Source: Flagellimonas beolgyonensis (GTDB taxonomy: Bacteria; Bacteroidota; Bacteroidia; Flavobacteriales; Flavobacteriaceae). Taken from it: 64,000 nucleotides of DNA. Made by a program: the position numbers and the translations under genes. The stretch lies in assembly GCF_003992615.1 (NCBI RefSeq), contig NZ_RZMY01000002.1, positions 2,501 through 66,500 on the forward strand, given 5' to 3'. The notes under the pieces were generated by a model. The model was not told where the DNA came from and did no database searches. It saw nothing but the letters and a program-made list of their open reading frames with translations. This document shows positions 55,212 through 63,503 of this stretch, piece after piece (positions within the stretch are counted from its first letter, which is position 1; the number at the start of each line of letters is the position of its first letter).

Positions 55212-55772
55212 TCATTCTGAGATCAGTTCATCCAATACGCTGTAAAACTTTCGGGTACTCCAATCGGCAATCCCCTCTTTGTGCACCACTATATTACCCT
55301 GCTTATCAAGCAAATATGAAGAAGGCACCACACTGGCATCAATGGGCATTTTTTCACCGATAATGAGATAGGTCACAGGAAAAGTAAACTCGTGTTTCTC
55401 CATGAAGGCTTCCACTGGGGGTCTGTTCTCATTGGTGATGATGTAAAAATCCATCTTGCCTTTATAATTGTCGTATAATTCCTGGATACTTGCAAGTTCC
55501 GCTTCCGAAGGCAATCGCCAAGAGGCCCAAAGATTGATGAACACCACCTTTCCCTTTGATCGTTCAAAATTGAAGAAATTCCATTCCGCATCCTTCAATT
55601 GCCAATCGTAATCCGTAATCCTTTGTCGCTGTGCTTCCTCGATTACAGGCGGGGAAAACGAAAAGATTCGGTTGAGCATCAGTTTTCCGTAATAACCCAA
55701 GGGGGTTACAAAAAATGAAAGCACAAAAAGAATCAGAACAATATTAAGGATGGTCTTTTTACTTATTTTCAT
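55212..55772 (-). CDS. TlpA-like thioredoxin paralog without active-site cysteines
   Basis: This 186-residue paralog of the next gene has the same anchor (MKISKKTILNIVLILFVLSF) and thioredoxin fold, including the cis-Pro segment SVVPSSYLL. Where the neighbour has WCPPC this protein has WRLPS (residues 85-89), so both redox cysteines are gone. It cannot do thiol-disulfide exchange at that site and may act as a partner, chaperone or sensor. It precedes the active copy by 7 bp, so they are co-expressed in similar amounts. The intact frame suggests a retained function. Confidence 0.88.
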   Translation of the reverse strand: MKISKKTILNIVLILFVLSFFVTPLGYYGKLMLNRIFSFSPPVIEEAQRQRITDYDWQLKDAEWNFFNFERSKGKVVFINLWASWRLPSEAELASIQELYDNYKGKMDFYIITNENRPPVEAFMEKHEFTFPVTYLIIGEKMPIDASVVPSSYLLDKQGNIVVHKEGIADWSTRKFYSVLDELISE

Positions 55773-55794
55773 GGATTTACGGCTTGCAATAATT

Positions 55795-55830
55795 AAAAAA
55801 CTCCTGGCACCTATAACGGCACCAGGAGTT
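55795..55830 (-). terminator. Aconitase terminator
   Basis: On the minus strand a 9-bp stem AACTCCTGG/CCAGGAGTT with a 14-nt loop is followed by a T run. It lies just after the aconitase stop and separates that gene from the thioredoxin pair. Confidence 0.8.
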
Positions 55831-55853
55831 CGTGCAACTTATTTTAGATACAA

Positions 55854-58121
55854 TTATGCATTCTCTTTTTTGATCAAGTTCAAAGCAGAGCCTTCCTTAA
55901 ACCATGCAATTTGGGCATCGTTGTAAGAGTGGTTTGCAATGATGGTGTCTTTGCTACCATCTGCATGCACCAACTCAATGGTCAACGGCTTGTCTGGAGC
56001 AAATTGATCGATATCCAAGAAATTGAAGGTATCATCCTCCTGAATCAGGTCATAATCGTTTTCATTGGCGAAGGTCAAGGCCAACATACCTTGTTTTTTA
56101 AGGTTGGTCTCGTGGATCCTTGCAAACGATTTCACCAAAACGGCTGCTACACCTAAATGTCGAGGCTGCATGGCCGCATGCTCACGGGAAGAACCTTCAC
56201 CGTAGTTATGGTCGCCCACAACAATGGTTTTTATGCCTGCCTTCTTGTATTCGCGTTGGGTATCCGGCACACCTCCATATTCGCCCGTCAACTGATTTTT
56301 AACCAAATTGGTCTTTTTGTTGAAGGCGTTTACGGCACCAATCAGGGTATTGTTGGCAATATTGTCCAAATGCCCTCTAAAACGCAACCATGGACCTGCC
56401 ATGGAAATGTGGTCGGTAGTACACTTTCCAAATGCTTTGATCAACAACTTCATCCCTTGCAAGCTTTCAGGGGTTATAGGCTCAAACGGCTCCAATAGCT
56501 GAAGTCGCTCAGAATCCGGAGCCACGATCACATCAACGCCACTACCATCTTCAACAGGGTCTATGTATCCGTTGTCCTTCACCTCAAATCCTTTTGGTGG
56601 CAATTCCCATCCTGTTGGTTCGTCCAACATCACTTCTTCCCCGTCTTCATTGATCAAGGTATCGGTCAATGGGTTAAAGTCCAAACGTCCCGCAATGGCA
56701 ATGGCAGCGGTCATTTCAGGTGATGCCACGAATGCATGGGTATTTGGGTTCCCATCTGCACGCTTCGCAAAGTTTCGGTTAAAAGAATGTACAATACTGT
56801 TTTTGGGCGCATTCTTTGGATCTTCATAACGAGCCCACTGCCCAATACAGGGTCCACAGGCATTGGTGAATATCTTGGCATCCAATTTTTCAAAAATCTC
56901 AAGGATACCATCACGCTCCGTAGTGTATCGCACTTGTTCCGAACCTGGGTTGATACCAAATTCTGCCTTGGTCTTCAATTTTTTGTCCAATGCTTGTTGC
57001 GCAATGGACGAAGCTCTTGACAAATCCTCGTAGGAAGAGTTGGTACAAGAACCGATAAGCCCCCATTCCACGGCCAAAGGCCATCCGTTGGCTTCTGCTT
57101 TTTCGGTCATGGAGCCCACTTCTGTGGCCAAGTCCGGCGTAAATGGTCCGTTGAGCAATGGTTTCAACTCAGAAAGGTTGATTTCGATCACTTGATCAAA
57201 ATATTGCTCTGGATTGGCATATACTTCTGGGTCGGCGGTCAAGTGTTCCTTTACTTTATTTGCGGCATCGGCCACATCTTCCCTGTCGGTTGCCCTTAAA
57301 TAGCGCTCCATGGATTCATCGTAACCAAAAGTGGAGGTCGTTGCCCCGATCTCGGCGCCCATATTACAAATGGTCCCCTTACCTGTACAGGACATGGCCG
57401 TAGCTCCTGGCCCAAAATATTCCACGATGGCCCCGGTTCCTCCCTTTACGGTAAGAATCTCGGCCACTTTTAAAATCACATCTTTGGGAGCTGTCCATCC
57501 GGAAAGTTTTCCGGTCAACTTTACCCCGATCAATTTGGGAAATTTCAATTCCCAAGCCATACCGGCCATTACGTCCACTGCATCGGCACCTCCTACCCCA
57601 ATGGCCACCATTCCCAAACCACCGGCATTAACCGTGTGTGAGTCGGTTCCGATCATCATTCCTCCAGGGAATGCATAGTTTTCCAATACCACTTGGTGGA
57701 TGATACCGGCACCTGGTTTCCAAAATCCGATACCGTATTTATTGGAAACGGACCCCAAGAAGTCAAAAACTTCGCTACTGGTCTCGTTGGCATGTTTCAA
57801 ATCCGCAGCCGCACCTTGTTTGGCTTGGATCAAGTGATCACAATGTACTGTAGTTGGCACGGCAACTTTATCCTTGCCTGCTTGCATAAACTGAAGCAAG
57901 GCCATTTGGGCCGTCGCATCTTGACAGGCAATTCTATCTGGTGCAAAATCAACATAATCCTTTCCCCTGGTAAATTTTTTGGTAGGCATTCCATCCCACA
58001 AATGTGAGTAGAGGATTTTCTCTGCCAAAGTCAATGGTTTTCCTACCAGTTCACGGGCCTTATCCACGCGTTCCCCCATGGAAGCGTAGACGCCCTTAAT
58101 CATGTCTATATCAAATGCCAT
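55854..58121 (-). CDS. acn: Aconitate hydratase (mitochondrial-type)
   Basis: Aconitase interconverts citrate and isocitrate in the TCA cycle using a [4Fe-4S] cluster. At 755 residues it matches the mitochondrial-type enzyme rather than AcnA (~890) or AcnB (~860). Cluster ligands are in [11 protein letters not shown] (about 352-362) and [10 protein letters not shown] (about 419-428), with [14 protein letters not shown] near 160 and GEGSSREHA near 645 as active-site segments. The start [19 protein letters not shown] is the family norm. The preceding gene on the same strand is MoxR, 102 bp upstream; a strong terminator follows. Confidence 0.97.
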   Translation of the reverse strand: MAFDIDMIKGVYASMGERVDKARELVGKPLTLAEKILYSHLWDGMPTKKFTRGKDYVDFAPDRIACQDATAQMALLQFMQAGKDKVAVPTTVHCDHLIQAKQGAAADLKHANETSSEVFDFLGSVSNKYGIGFWKPGAGIIHQVVLENYAFPGGMMIGTDSHTVNAGGLGMVAIGVGGADAVDVMAGMAWELKFPKLIGVKLTGKLSGWTAPKDVILKVAEILTVKGGTGAIVEYFGPGATAMSCTGKGTICNMGAEIGATTSTFGYDESMERYLRATDREDVADAANKVKEHLTADPEVYANPEQYFDQVIEINLSELKPLLNGPFTPDLATEVGSMTEKAEANGWPLAVEWGLIGSCTNSSYEDLSRASSIAQQALDKKLKTKAEFGINPGSEQVRYTTERDGILEIFEKLDAKIFTNACGPCIGQWARYEDPKNAPKNSIVHSFNRNFAKRADGNPNTHAFVASPEMTAAIAIAGRLDFNPLTDTLINEDGEEVMLDEPTGWELPPKGFEVKDNGYIDPVEDGSGVDVIVAPDSERLQLLEPFEPITPESLQGMKLLIKAFGKCTTDHISMAGPWLRFRGHLDNIANNTLIGAVNAFNKKTNLVKNQLTGEYGGVPDTQREYKKAGIKTIVVGDHNYGEGSSREHAAMQPRHLGVAAVLVKSFARIHETNLKKQGMLALTFANENDYDLIQEDDTFNFLDIDQFAPDKPLTIELVHADGSKDTIIANHSYNDAQIAWFKEGSALNLIKKENA

Positions 58122-58223
58122 TCTACAATTGAGTTTTAAGATTTTAGTAATTCGGTAAATTTACTAAATAACGAAGGATTTTGGAATTAGAATTGCGCTA
58201 AATAAGTATCTATGACTTGATAT

Positions 58224-59177
58224 TTATAACAATTCCGAGATAATTGTTTCCTCTGAGATGCCTTCGGCTTCGGCTTTGTAGTTTTTGAGCACCCTATGGC
58301 GCAAAATGCCAATGGCAACTGCCTTTACGTCCTCGATGTCGGGAGAGAACTTACCATGGATGGCTGCATGGGCCTTGGCACCCAGTACCAAGTTCTGTGA
58401 AGCCCGGGGACCTGCGCCCCAATCCACATAGTTGTTTACATAATCTGATGAGCCTTCCTGACCCGGTCTTGTCCTATTGACCAAGCGTACGGCATAGTCA
58501 ATCACGTTGTCGGGCACCGGTATTCTTCGGATCAAATGTTGTACTTCAATGATTTCCTCCGCGTTGAAAAGGGGGTTCACATGTACTTCTTCATCGTTTG
58601 TGGTGGCCTTTACCACTTGAATTTCCTCGGCTATGGAGGGGTATTTCAGTTCTATGGCGAACATGAAACGGTCCAATTGTGCTTCGGGCAACGGAAAGGT
58701 TCCTTCCTGCTCAATCGGGTTTTGCGTGGCCAATACAAAATAGGGCCTGTTCAGCTTGTATTGTTTTCCAGCAATGGTCACTGCTTTCTCCTGCATGGCC
58801 TCCAAAAGGGCAGCCTGCGTTTTAGGCGGGGTACGGTTGATTTCGTCCGCTAGGATGATATTACCAAAAATGGGGCCCATAATGAACTTGAAATTTCGGT
58901 TTTGATCCAAAACCTCACTGCCCAAAATATCACTGGGCATTAAGTCGGGAGTAAACTGGATCCGTTTAAAATCGAGACCCAAGGTTTGCGCGATGGTATT
59001 GACCATAAGAGTCTTGGCCAAACCGGGAACACCAATCAATAAGGAGTGCCCACCCGTATAGATGGAAAGTAAAATCTGTTCGATTACCGTGTCTTGGCCC
59101 ACTATGACCTTGGCAATCTCCTTTTTTAATTCTTGGTGCTTTTTGACCAGGTTTTCCACCGCGGTTACATCCGACAT
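58224..59177 (-). CDS. MoxR family AAA+ ATPase
   Basis: This 317-residue AAA+ ATPase has Walker A GVPGLAKT (about 44-51), Walker B ILADEINR (about 109-116), sensor 1 LATQNP and a C-terminal lid with the arginine-containing GPRASQNL. MoxR proteins act as chaperones that insert cofactors or activate partners. The usual DUF58 and VWA-domain partners are not present next to it here. It lies 4 bp after the SurA-like gene, so it is probably co-transcribed with the envelope folding factors. Confidence 0.93.
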   Translation of the reverse strand: MSDVTAVENLVKKHQELKKEIAKVIVGQDTVIEQILLSIYTGGHSLLIGVPGLAKTLMVNTIAQTLGLDFKRIQFTPDLMPSDILGSEVLDQNRNFKFIMGPIFGNIILADEINRTPPKTQAALLEAMQEKAVTIAGKQYKLNRPYFVLATQNPIEQEGTFPLPEAQLDRFMFAIELKYPSIAEEIQVVKATTNDEEVHVNPLFNAEEIIEVQHLIRRIPVPDNVIDYAVRLVNRTRPGQEGSSDYVNNYVDWGAGPRASQNLVLGAKAHAAIHGKFSPDIEDVKAVAIGILRHRVLKNYKAEAEGISEETIISELL

Positions 59178-59181
59178 CTAT

Positions 59182-60582
59182 TTATTCTTTTACCCAGTTG
59201 TTTGCAAAATCACAATTTCGGTTGTCGGCGTTCACGTGGATATAGGTATCCTCAATATGTTCGGCCATCCATTCCTTTATTGCCTTAAACTGTTTTTCGC
59301 GAAGGGCCAATTCCTGTATTTTTAGATAATCCTTGGCAAAATCCGCTTTGTGTTCATCATAGCGGTTGGTAATCTTCATGATTTTGAACTTAGGAGCACC
59401 TCCCCTTGGATCATCTTCACGTATAGGCCTTGAGATTTCCCCATCTTTAATGTTACGAACCTGGTTGTACAGGGTTGGGTCCATTTTGGTCAATTCGAAC
59501 TTGGAATCAAAGTTTATGGGGTTCCGTAAAAGACCGCCATCATATTTAGTTTCCTTTTCATCTGAAAAATTAAGGGCCGCTTCGGCAAAGGTGTATTTGC
59601 CATCCATTACGTGTTGACGGATGCTATCCAATTCGCGAACGGCTTCATCAATGGAACTCTGTGGAATTTCGGGTATTCTTAAAATATGGCGTACATCCCT
59701 TTCCTGTCCCCTTACCTTCTCCACATAAATGATATGGAAACCAAAAGTGGTTTCGAAGGGCTCGGAAACCTCGCCTTCTTGAAGGCTGAAAGCCACATCC
59801 TTGAATTCCTTAACAAATTGGGTCTCCTTGGTCATGGTGTAGAGTCCACCCCTGGATTGTGACCCGGGATCTTGGGAATATACAATGGCCTTTACGTTGA
59901 AACTGGCACCGTTCTCGTCCACATCCTGTTTGATGCCCTTTAATAAATTGATCACCTTTTGCTTTTCCTCTTCGGGCACTTTCGGTTGTTTTACGATTTG
60001 GGCAATTTCGAGCTCTGCTCCAAAAACGGGGCGCTCATCTTCTGGAATATTAAAGAAAAACTGTCGTACTTCCTCGGGGGTCACTTCAATATCCTCGATG
60101 ATCTTGCCTTGCATCTTTTCGGACAACATGCGCAATTTGTTGATCTCGAACAATTCGGAACGGAAACTTTCCATGTCCGGTTTTTTGTAGTACTTCAACA
60201 TTTTTTCCACACTTCCAATTTGTTGGGCCAATTGTTGTATCTGTAGATCGCTCTTGGCATTCACCATTTCATCCGAAACCAGCAAACTGTCCTGTACGGC
60301 TTGATGTGCGTACAAACGATCTTCCATCAATTTGCCCAAAAGACCACATCGGGTTATATCCTCGGTGGAGGCTCCTTGGGTCTTTAGGTCGATCAAGGTT
60401 TTGTCGATATCCGATTCCAAGATCACGTAATCGCCAATTACCGCAGCGATTCCATCCAATTTTACCTTGTTGGTGGTGGTTGTGGTATCGGCTACACCCA
60501 ATGCTTCATCGGCTTCTTGTGCCCTCGCCGAAATAACGGTTAGGGCAAGTATGGCCAAAAATCCTTTACTTATTTTGTTCAT
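59182..60582 (-). CDS. SurA-like periplasmic peptidyl-prolyl isomerase
   Basis: The start at 60582 gives 466 residues with a normal signal peptide (MNKISKGFLAILALTVISARAQ); an upstream in-frame ATG would add 11 residues ahead of it. It has a SurA-type N-terminal chaperone domain (about 40-165) and two parvulin-type domains (about 170-275 and 280-385), the first with SQSRGGLYTM and FGFHIIYVEKVRG. It probably escorts outer-membrane proteins to the BAM complex. Its start overlaps the end of the preceding lipoprotein gene by 17 nt; MoxR follows 4 bp downstream. Confidence 0.9.
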   Translation of the reverse strand: MNKISKGFLAILALTVISARAQEADEALGVADTTTTTNKVKLDGIAAVIGDYVILESDIDKTLIDLKTQGASTEDITRCGLLGKLMEDRLYAHQAVQDSLLVSDEMVNAKSDLQIQQLAQQIGSVEKMLKYYKKPDMESFRSELFEINKLRMLSEKMQGKIIEDIEVTPEEVRQFFFNIPEDERPVFGAELEIAQIVKQPKVPEEEKQKVINLLKGIKQDVDENGASFNVKAIVYSQDPGSQSRGGLYTMTKETQFVKEFKDVAFSLQEGEVSEPFETTFGFHIIYVEKVRGQERDVRHILRIPEIPQSSIDEAVRELDSIRQHVMDGKYTFAEAALNFSDEKETKYDGGLLRNPINFDSKFELTKMDPTLYNQVRNIKDGEISRPIREDDPRGGAPKFKIMKITNRYDEHKADFAKDYLKIQELALREKQFKAIKEWMAEHIEDTYIHVNADNRNCDFANNWVKE

Positions 60583-61447
60583 AAACCTCAAATTCTTTCT
60601 TCTTAATCGCTTCATCTATAATTTCGGTTTCCAATTTTTTAACGTAGTTCAACCTTCTTCGGTTCAAGATCAATTGCCTGATATCGGGTTCCACATATTC
60701 AAAAGGTGCTGTATCATTGACTTCCAGCACATTGGTCACCATGCCCAAATATACCTCTAACGAATCTTGCAACTCGAAAAATTGTGAATTTTTTAAGTAG
60801 TTGGCTTCATTTGCCGCCGTCAATGGGGGAATTTCCTCCACAACACGTGAAGAACTTACCCAAATGGAATCGTTAAAATGGATCTTTTTAAATTGTACTG
60901 CAATCGAATCCAGATAGGCTTTATCGTCTTCTTTCCAATTTCTTAGCTTGGCTTTTACCCCATCCATGTCCAAGAACTGGGAGGGCATACCCAAAAACCG
61001 CAATTGCACTAATTTTTCGTTCAGTTTAAAGTTCTCCTTTTCCCGTTCATAATAATCCCGCAACTGGTTTTCGGTAATAGCAGTGTCCTGCGCTTGGAGC
61101 ACCAAGGCCTCAATATAGGCCCTCGTGTAAAGATCGGCACGGTAATCGGAGACCAGTCGGTCAAATTCGGCCAATTTTTCTTCGGGCAGATTGATCTTTG
61201 ATTTGGATAGAAAAAGTTGTCGTGACGCCCAATTGTTGATGTAATTGGTCACAAACAAGGTGCTGTCCTCGGGTGTCATATCCTTTTGTATGAGCGAAGC
61301 AATGTCCTCTGCATACAGATAATTGTCCCCTACCCGGGCAAGGGCGTGCCTTTCTTCTTCTTTATTGAAAAGTCCTTCGCAGGATGTGAACCACAAGGCC
61401 ACAAAAGCACAAAGTAGGATTAGGTTATTTTTTTGGAGCTTAAGCAT
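60566..61447 (-). CDS. SurA/PpiC-like lipoprotein chaperone without a clear parvulin domain
   Basis: The ATG at 61447 gives 293 residues starting MLKLQKNNLILLCAFVALWFTSCEG with lipobox Cys. The longer frame runs through the promoter and is rejected. The body resembles the SurA N-terminal chaperone fold (VGDNYLYAEDIASLI, then FVTNYINNWASRQLFLSKSKINL). The typical parvulin GG and FGxH motifs are not seen, so isomerase activity is doubtful. It overlaps the SurA-like gene by 17 nt, implying a joint role in outer-membrane protein folding. A textbook promoter places the start point at or near the ATG. Confidence 0.85.
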   Translation of the reverse strand: MLKLQKNNLILLCAFVALWFTSCEGLFNKEEERHALARVGDNYLYAEDIASLIQKDMTPEDSTLFVTNYINNWASRQLFLSKSKINLPEEKLAEFDRLVSDYRADLYTRAYIEALVLQAQDTAITENQLRDYYEREKENFKLNEKLVQLRFLGMPSQFLDMDGVKAKLRNWKEDDKAYLDSIAVQFKKIHFNDSIWVSSSRVVEEIPPLTAANEANYLKNSQFFELQDSLEVYLGMVTNVLEVNDTAPFEYVEPDIRQLILNRRRLNYVKKLETEIIDEAIKKKEFEVYEQNK

Positions 61448-61451
61448 TTCG

Positions 61452-61481
61452 CAAAAATAACAATTACACAATGCCTTACAA
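61452..61481 (-). promoter_or_regulatory. Promoter of the lipoprotein chaperone-SurA-MoxR genes
   Basis: On the minus strand TTG (61481-61479), a 19-bp spacer and TATTTTTG (61459-61452) match the Bacteroidota consensus exactly. The -7 box ends 4 bases before the ATG at 61447, so the mRNA is predicted to be leaderless or nearly so. Confidence 0.75.
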
Positions 61482-61561
61482 GTACGTTCGATTTTAGTTA
61501 ACAGATTTTTAGTAGGGAGCACTCCATCAGAAATTGTTACTTTAGTGGAAAACCAAACCAA

Positions 61562-62014
61562 ATGAAGTACACCACTGAAATTGTAGTGGACCTCCCTAGG
61601 GAAGAATTTATCAAAAAAATGGACGACCCCGAGAACATGAAACACTGGCAACGGGGGCTGATAAAATTTGAACAACTCTCCAAAAATCCAGGACAGGAAG
61701 GGGCGCAGATGAGCCTAAGTTACAAAATGGGTAACCGTGAAATGGAACTGGTGGAAACGATCATCAAAAAAAAACTGCCCGAAGAAATGCACACCACCTA
61801 CGATACCAAAGGCGTGCACAACATCCAAAAAAATTATTTCAAGGACGAGGACGGCAAAACCCGATGGATCTCGGAGTCGGATTTCCAATTCTCCGGTTTA
61901 GGTATGAAATTAATGGGCTTTTTAATGCCAGGCGCATTTAAAAAACAATCCAAAAAATATATGGAGGATTTTAAGAACTTTGCCGAAAAGGGAATATCTG
62001 TTTTGGACACATAA
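61562..62014 (+). CDS. SRPBCC family protein
   Basis: This 150-residue cytoplasmic protein has the START/polyketide-cyclase-like (SRPBCC) fold: an N-terminal strand MKYTTEIVVDLPREEFIKKMDDPENMKHW, a beta sheet around ETIIKKKLPEEMHTTYDTKG, and a long C-terminal helix ending KQSKKYMEDFKNFAEKG. The family binds hydrophobic ligands. The ligand here is unknown. A small gene follows after a 1-bp gap, so the two are probably co-translated. Confidence 0.85.
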   Translation: MKYTTEIVVDLPREEFIKKMDDPENMKHWQRGLIKFEQLSKNPGQEGAQMSLSYKMGNREMELVETIIKKKLPEEMHTTYDTKGVHNIQKNYFKDEDGKTRWISESDFQFSGLGMKLMGFLMPGAFKKQSKKYMEDFKNFAEKGISVLDT

Positions 62015-62015
62015 T

Positions 62016-62273
62016 ATGGAAAAGATTTTGGACCGTAAAATTAAGATCATCTGGGACTTCAGAGGACCCGGTGCTGCCAGGACCGCAGAACACTATCGCA
62101 AACACCTGGAGGAATTTGTAATGGTGGAAGAGTTAAAATTTGACCTTTCCGGGGTGGAACATTTTGGACCGAACCACAGTATTGCATTCTTGGTGGTCGC
62201 CGAATTTGAACTAAAGGAAATCCGAGAGATTCTAAAACCGCATCGCGGGCAAGTATATTCAGGGGAACTATAA
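62016..62273 (+). CDS. Small conserved-type protein, unknown function
   Basis: The ATG at 62016 starts 1 bp after the SRPBCC stop and gives 85 residues beginning MEKILDRKIKIIWDFRGPGAARTAEHY. A longer reading starting inside the SRPBCC gene is unlikely. The protein is acidic/basic mixed, soluble, with no signal or membrane segment. I do not recognise the family. The close coupling with the SRPBCC gene suggests a shared role. Confidence 0.7.
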   Translation: MEKILDRKIKIIWDFRGPGAARTAEHYRKHLEEFVMVEELKFDLSGVEHFGPNHSIAFLVVAEFELKEIREILKPHRGQVYSGEL

Positions 62274-62283
62274 ATGTAATTCG

Positions 62284-63417
62284 ATGCGCATCCATTGGCT
62301 GTACTACCTATTGTTGCTCTTGGTTACATCTTGTGGCAGTACAATAGCAAAAGATCCATTGGAACAGGTATTGGCTTCCCAAGACCCAAAAATCAAAAGG
62401 GTCATGGACAACCTAAAAGCGCATGAAGTACAGATTCGCTATACCCAGATCGATCGGAACAAAGAGGGCATCTCTTTCACGGATTATGATTTTCAGGTAA
62501 ACAAGAACCACTATTTTTATCCGGCCAGTACGGCAAAATTTCCTGCAGCAGTGGCCACCCTGGAAAAGTTGAACGAGGTGGACACACTTTCCCTCCACAC
62601 ACGATTCTTTATTGAGGGCGATACCGTGGAAACCACCTTTGCCAAGGCCATTTCAGAAATATTTGCCGTTTCGGACAATGCGGCCAATAACAGGTTGATT
62701 GAATTTTTGGGCCAGGACGATCTTAATCGACGGATACGTAAAAGAGGTGTTGCACCCATCCGCATTGCACATCGATTGTCCGCACCAGATGGCGATGATG
62801 TAACCACCAAGCCCTTGATTCTTTATCTCAACGATTCGACCACGTGTATTAGTAAGCCAATCATAAATACACCTCCCCAACCCCTATCGCTTAAAAAAAT
62901 TAAAAAAGGACGGGCCTATTACGCTGATGGTGAATTGGTAGAGGAACCTTTCGATTTTTCATTGAAAAATTACTTTCCGATTGAAGCACAAAGCGCTTTG
63001 ATGAAGCGTATTATTTTCCCAGAAGCTTTTCAGGAAGATGAACGTTTCAACCTCAGTGAAGAGCAGCATGCTTTCCTGTTGGAAGCCATGCACACACTAC
63101 CTCCAGAATTGGGATACGATCCTGAAGAATTTTACGATAGCTATGTGAAATTTTTCCTGTTTGGGGACCGTACCGATCCCATGCCTGATTACATCAAAAT
63201 CTACAACAAAGTGGGGTATGCCTATGGCACACTTACGGATTGTGCTTACATAAGGGACACCAAAAACAATATTGATTTTATGGTAACCGCCACCATTTTG
63301 GTGAACAGCGATGGCATTTTTAACGACGATGTCTACGAATACGATGAGATAGGCATTCCCTTTTTGGCCCAATTGGGCAGGGAACTCCATCAATACGAAC
63401 TTCAACGAAAAAGGTAA
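62284..63417 (+). CDS. Serine hydrolase, class A beta-lactamase-like lipoprotein
   Basis: This 377-residue lipoprotein (Cys17 in LLLVTSCGS) has the three motifs of the penicillin-binding/class A beta-lactamase fold in order: STAK (82-85, Ser82 nucleophile), SDN (130-132) and KVG (309-311) in place of KTG. The insertion between SDN and KVG is longer than in true beta-lactamases (~290 residues in total), and no omega-loop ExxLN motif is seen. It is probably an envelope peptidase or esterase rather than a resistance enzyme. It starts 10 bp after the small unknown gene. Confidence 0.85.
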   Translation: MRIHWLYYLLLLLVTSCGSTIAKDPLEQVLASQDPKIKRVMDNLKAHEVQIRYTQIDRNKEGISFTDYDFQVNKNHYFYPASTAKFPAAVATLEKLNEVDTLSLHTRFFIEGDTVETTFAKAISEIFAVSDNAANNRLIEFLGQDDLNRRIRKRGVAPIRIAHRLSAPDGDDVTTKPLILYLNDSTTCISKPIINTPPQPLSLKKIKKGRAYYADGELVEEPFDFSLKNYFPIEAQSALMKRIIFPEAFQEDERFNLSEEQHAFLLEAMHTLPPELGYDPEEFYDSYVKFFLFGDRTDPMPDYIKIYNKVGYAYGTLTDCAYIRDTKNNIDFMVTATILVNSDGIFNDDVYEYDEIGIPFLAQLGRELHQYELQRKR

Positions 63418-63503
63418 ATTCTTCCATTTCAAAAAGGGACATTATCCACCCGAACCCTTCCTGATGGATAACATCCCTTACATAGAAAAAGCATCTATTC
63501 GAA

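Noticed and set aside
61448..61675. 76-residue N-terminal extension of the lipoprotein chaperone
   Set aside because: It runs through a consensus promoter and the divergent SRPBCC gene start; the ATG at 61447 begins a lipoprotein signal.
61980..62015. ATG 61980 as start of the small gene after SRPBCC
   Set aside because: It lies in the SRPBCC coding region; the ATG at 62016 directly follows the stop codon.
62284..63417. True class A beta-lactamase (antibiotic resistance gene)
   Set aside because: The ExxLN omega-loop motif is not seen, KTG is replaced by KVG, and the protein is about 90 residues longer than these enzymes.
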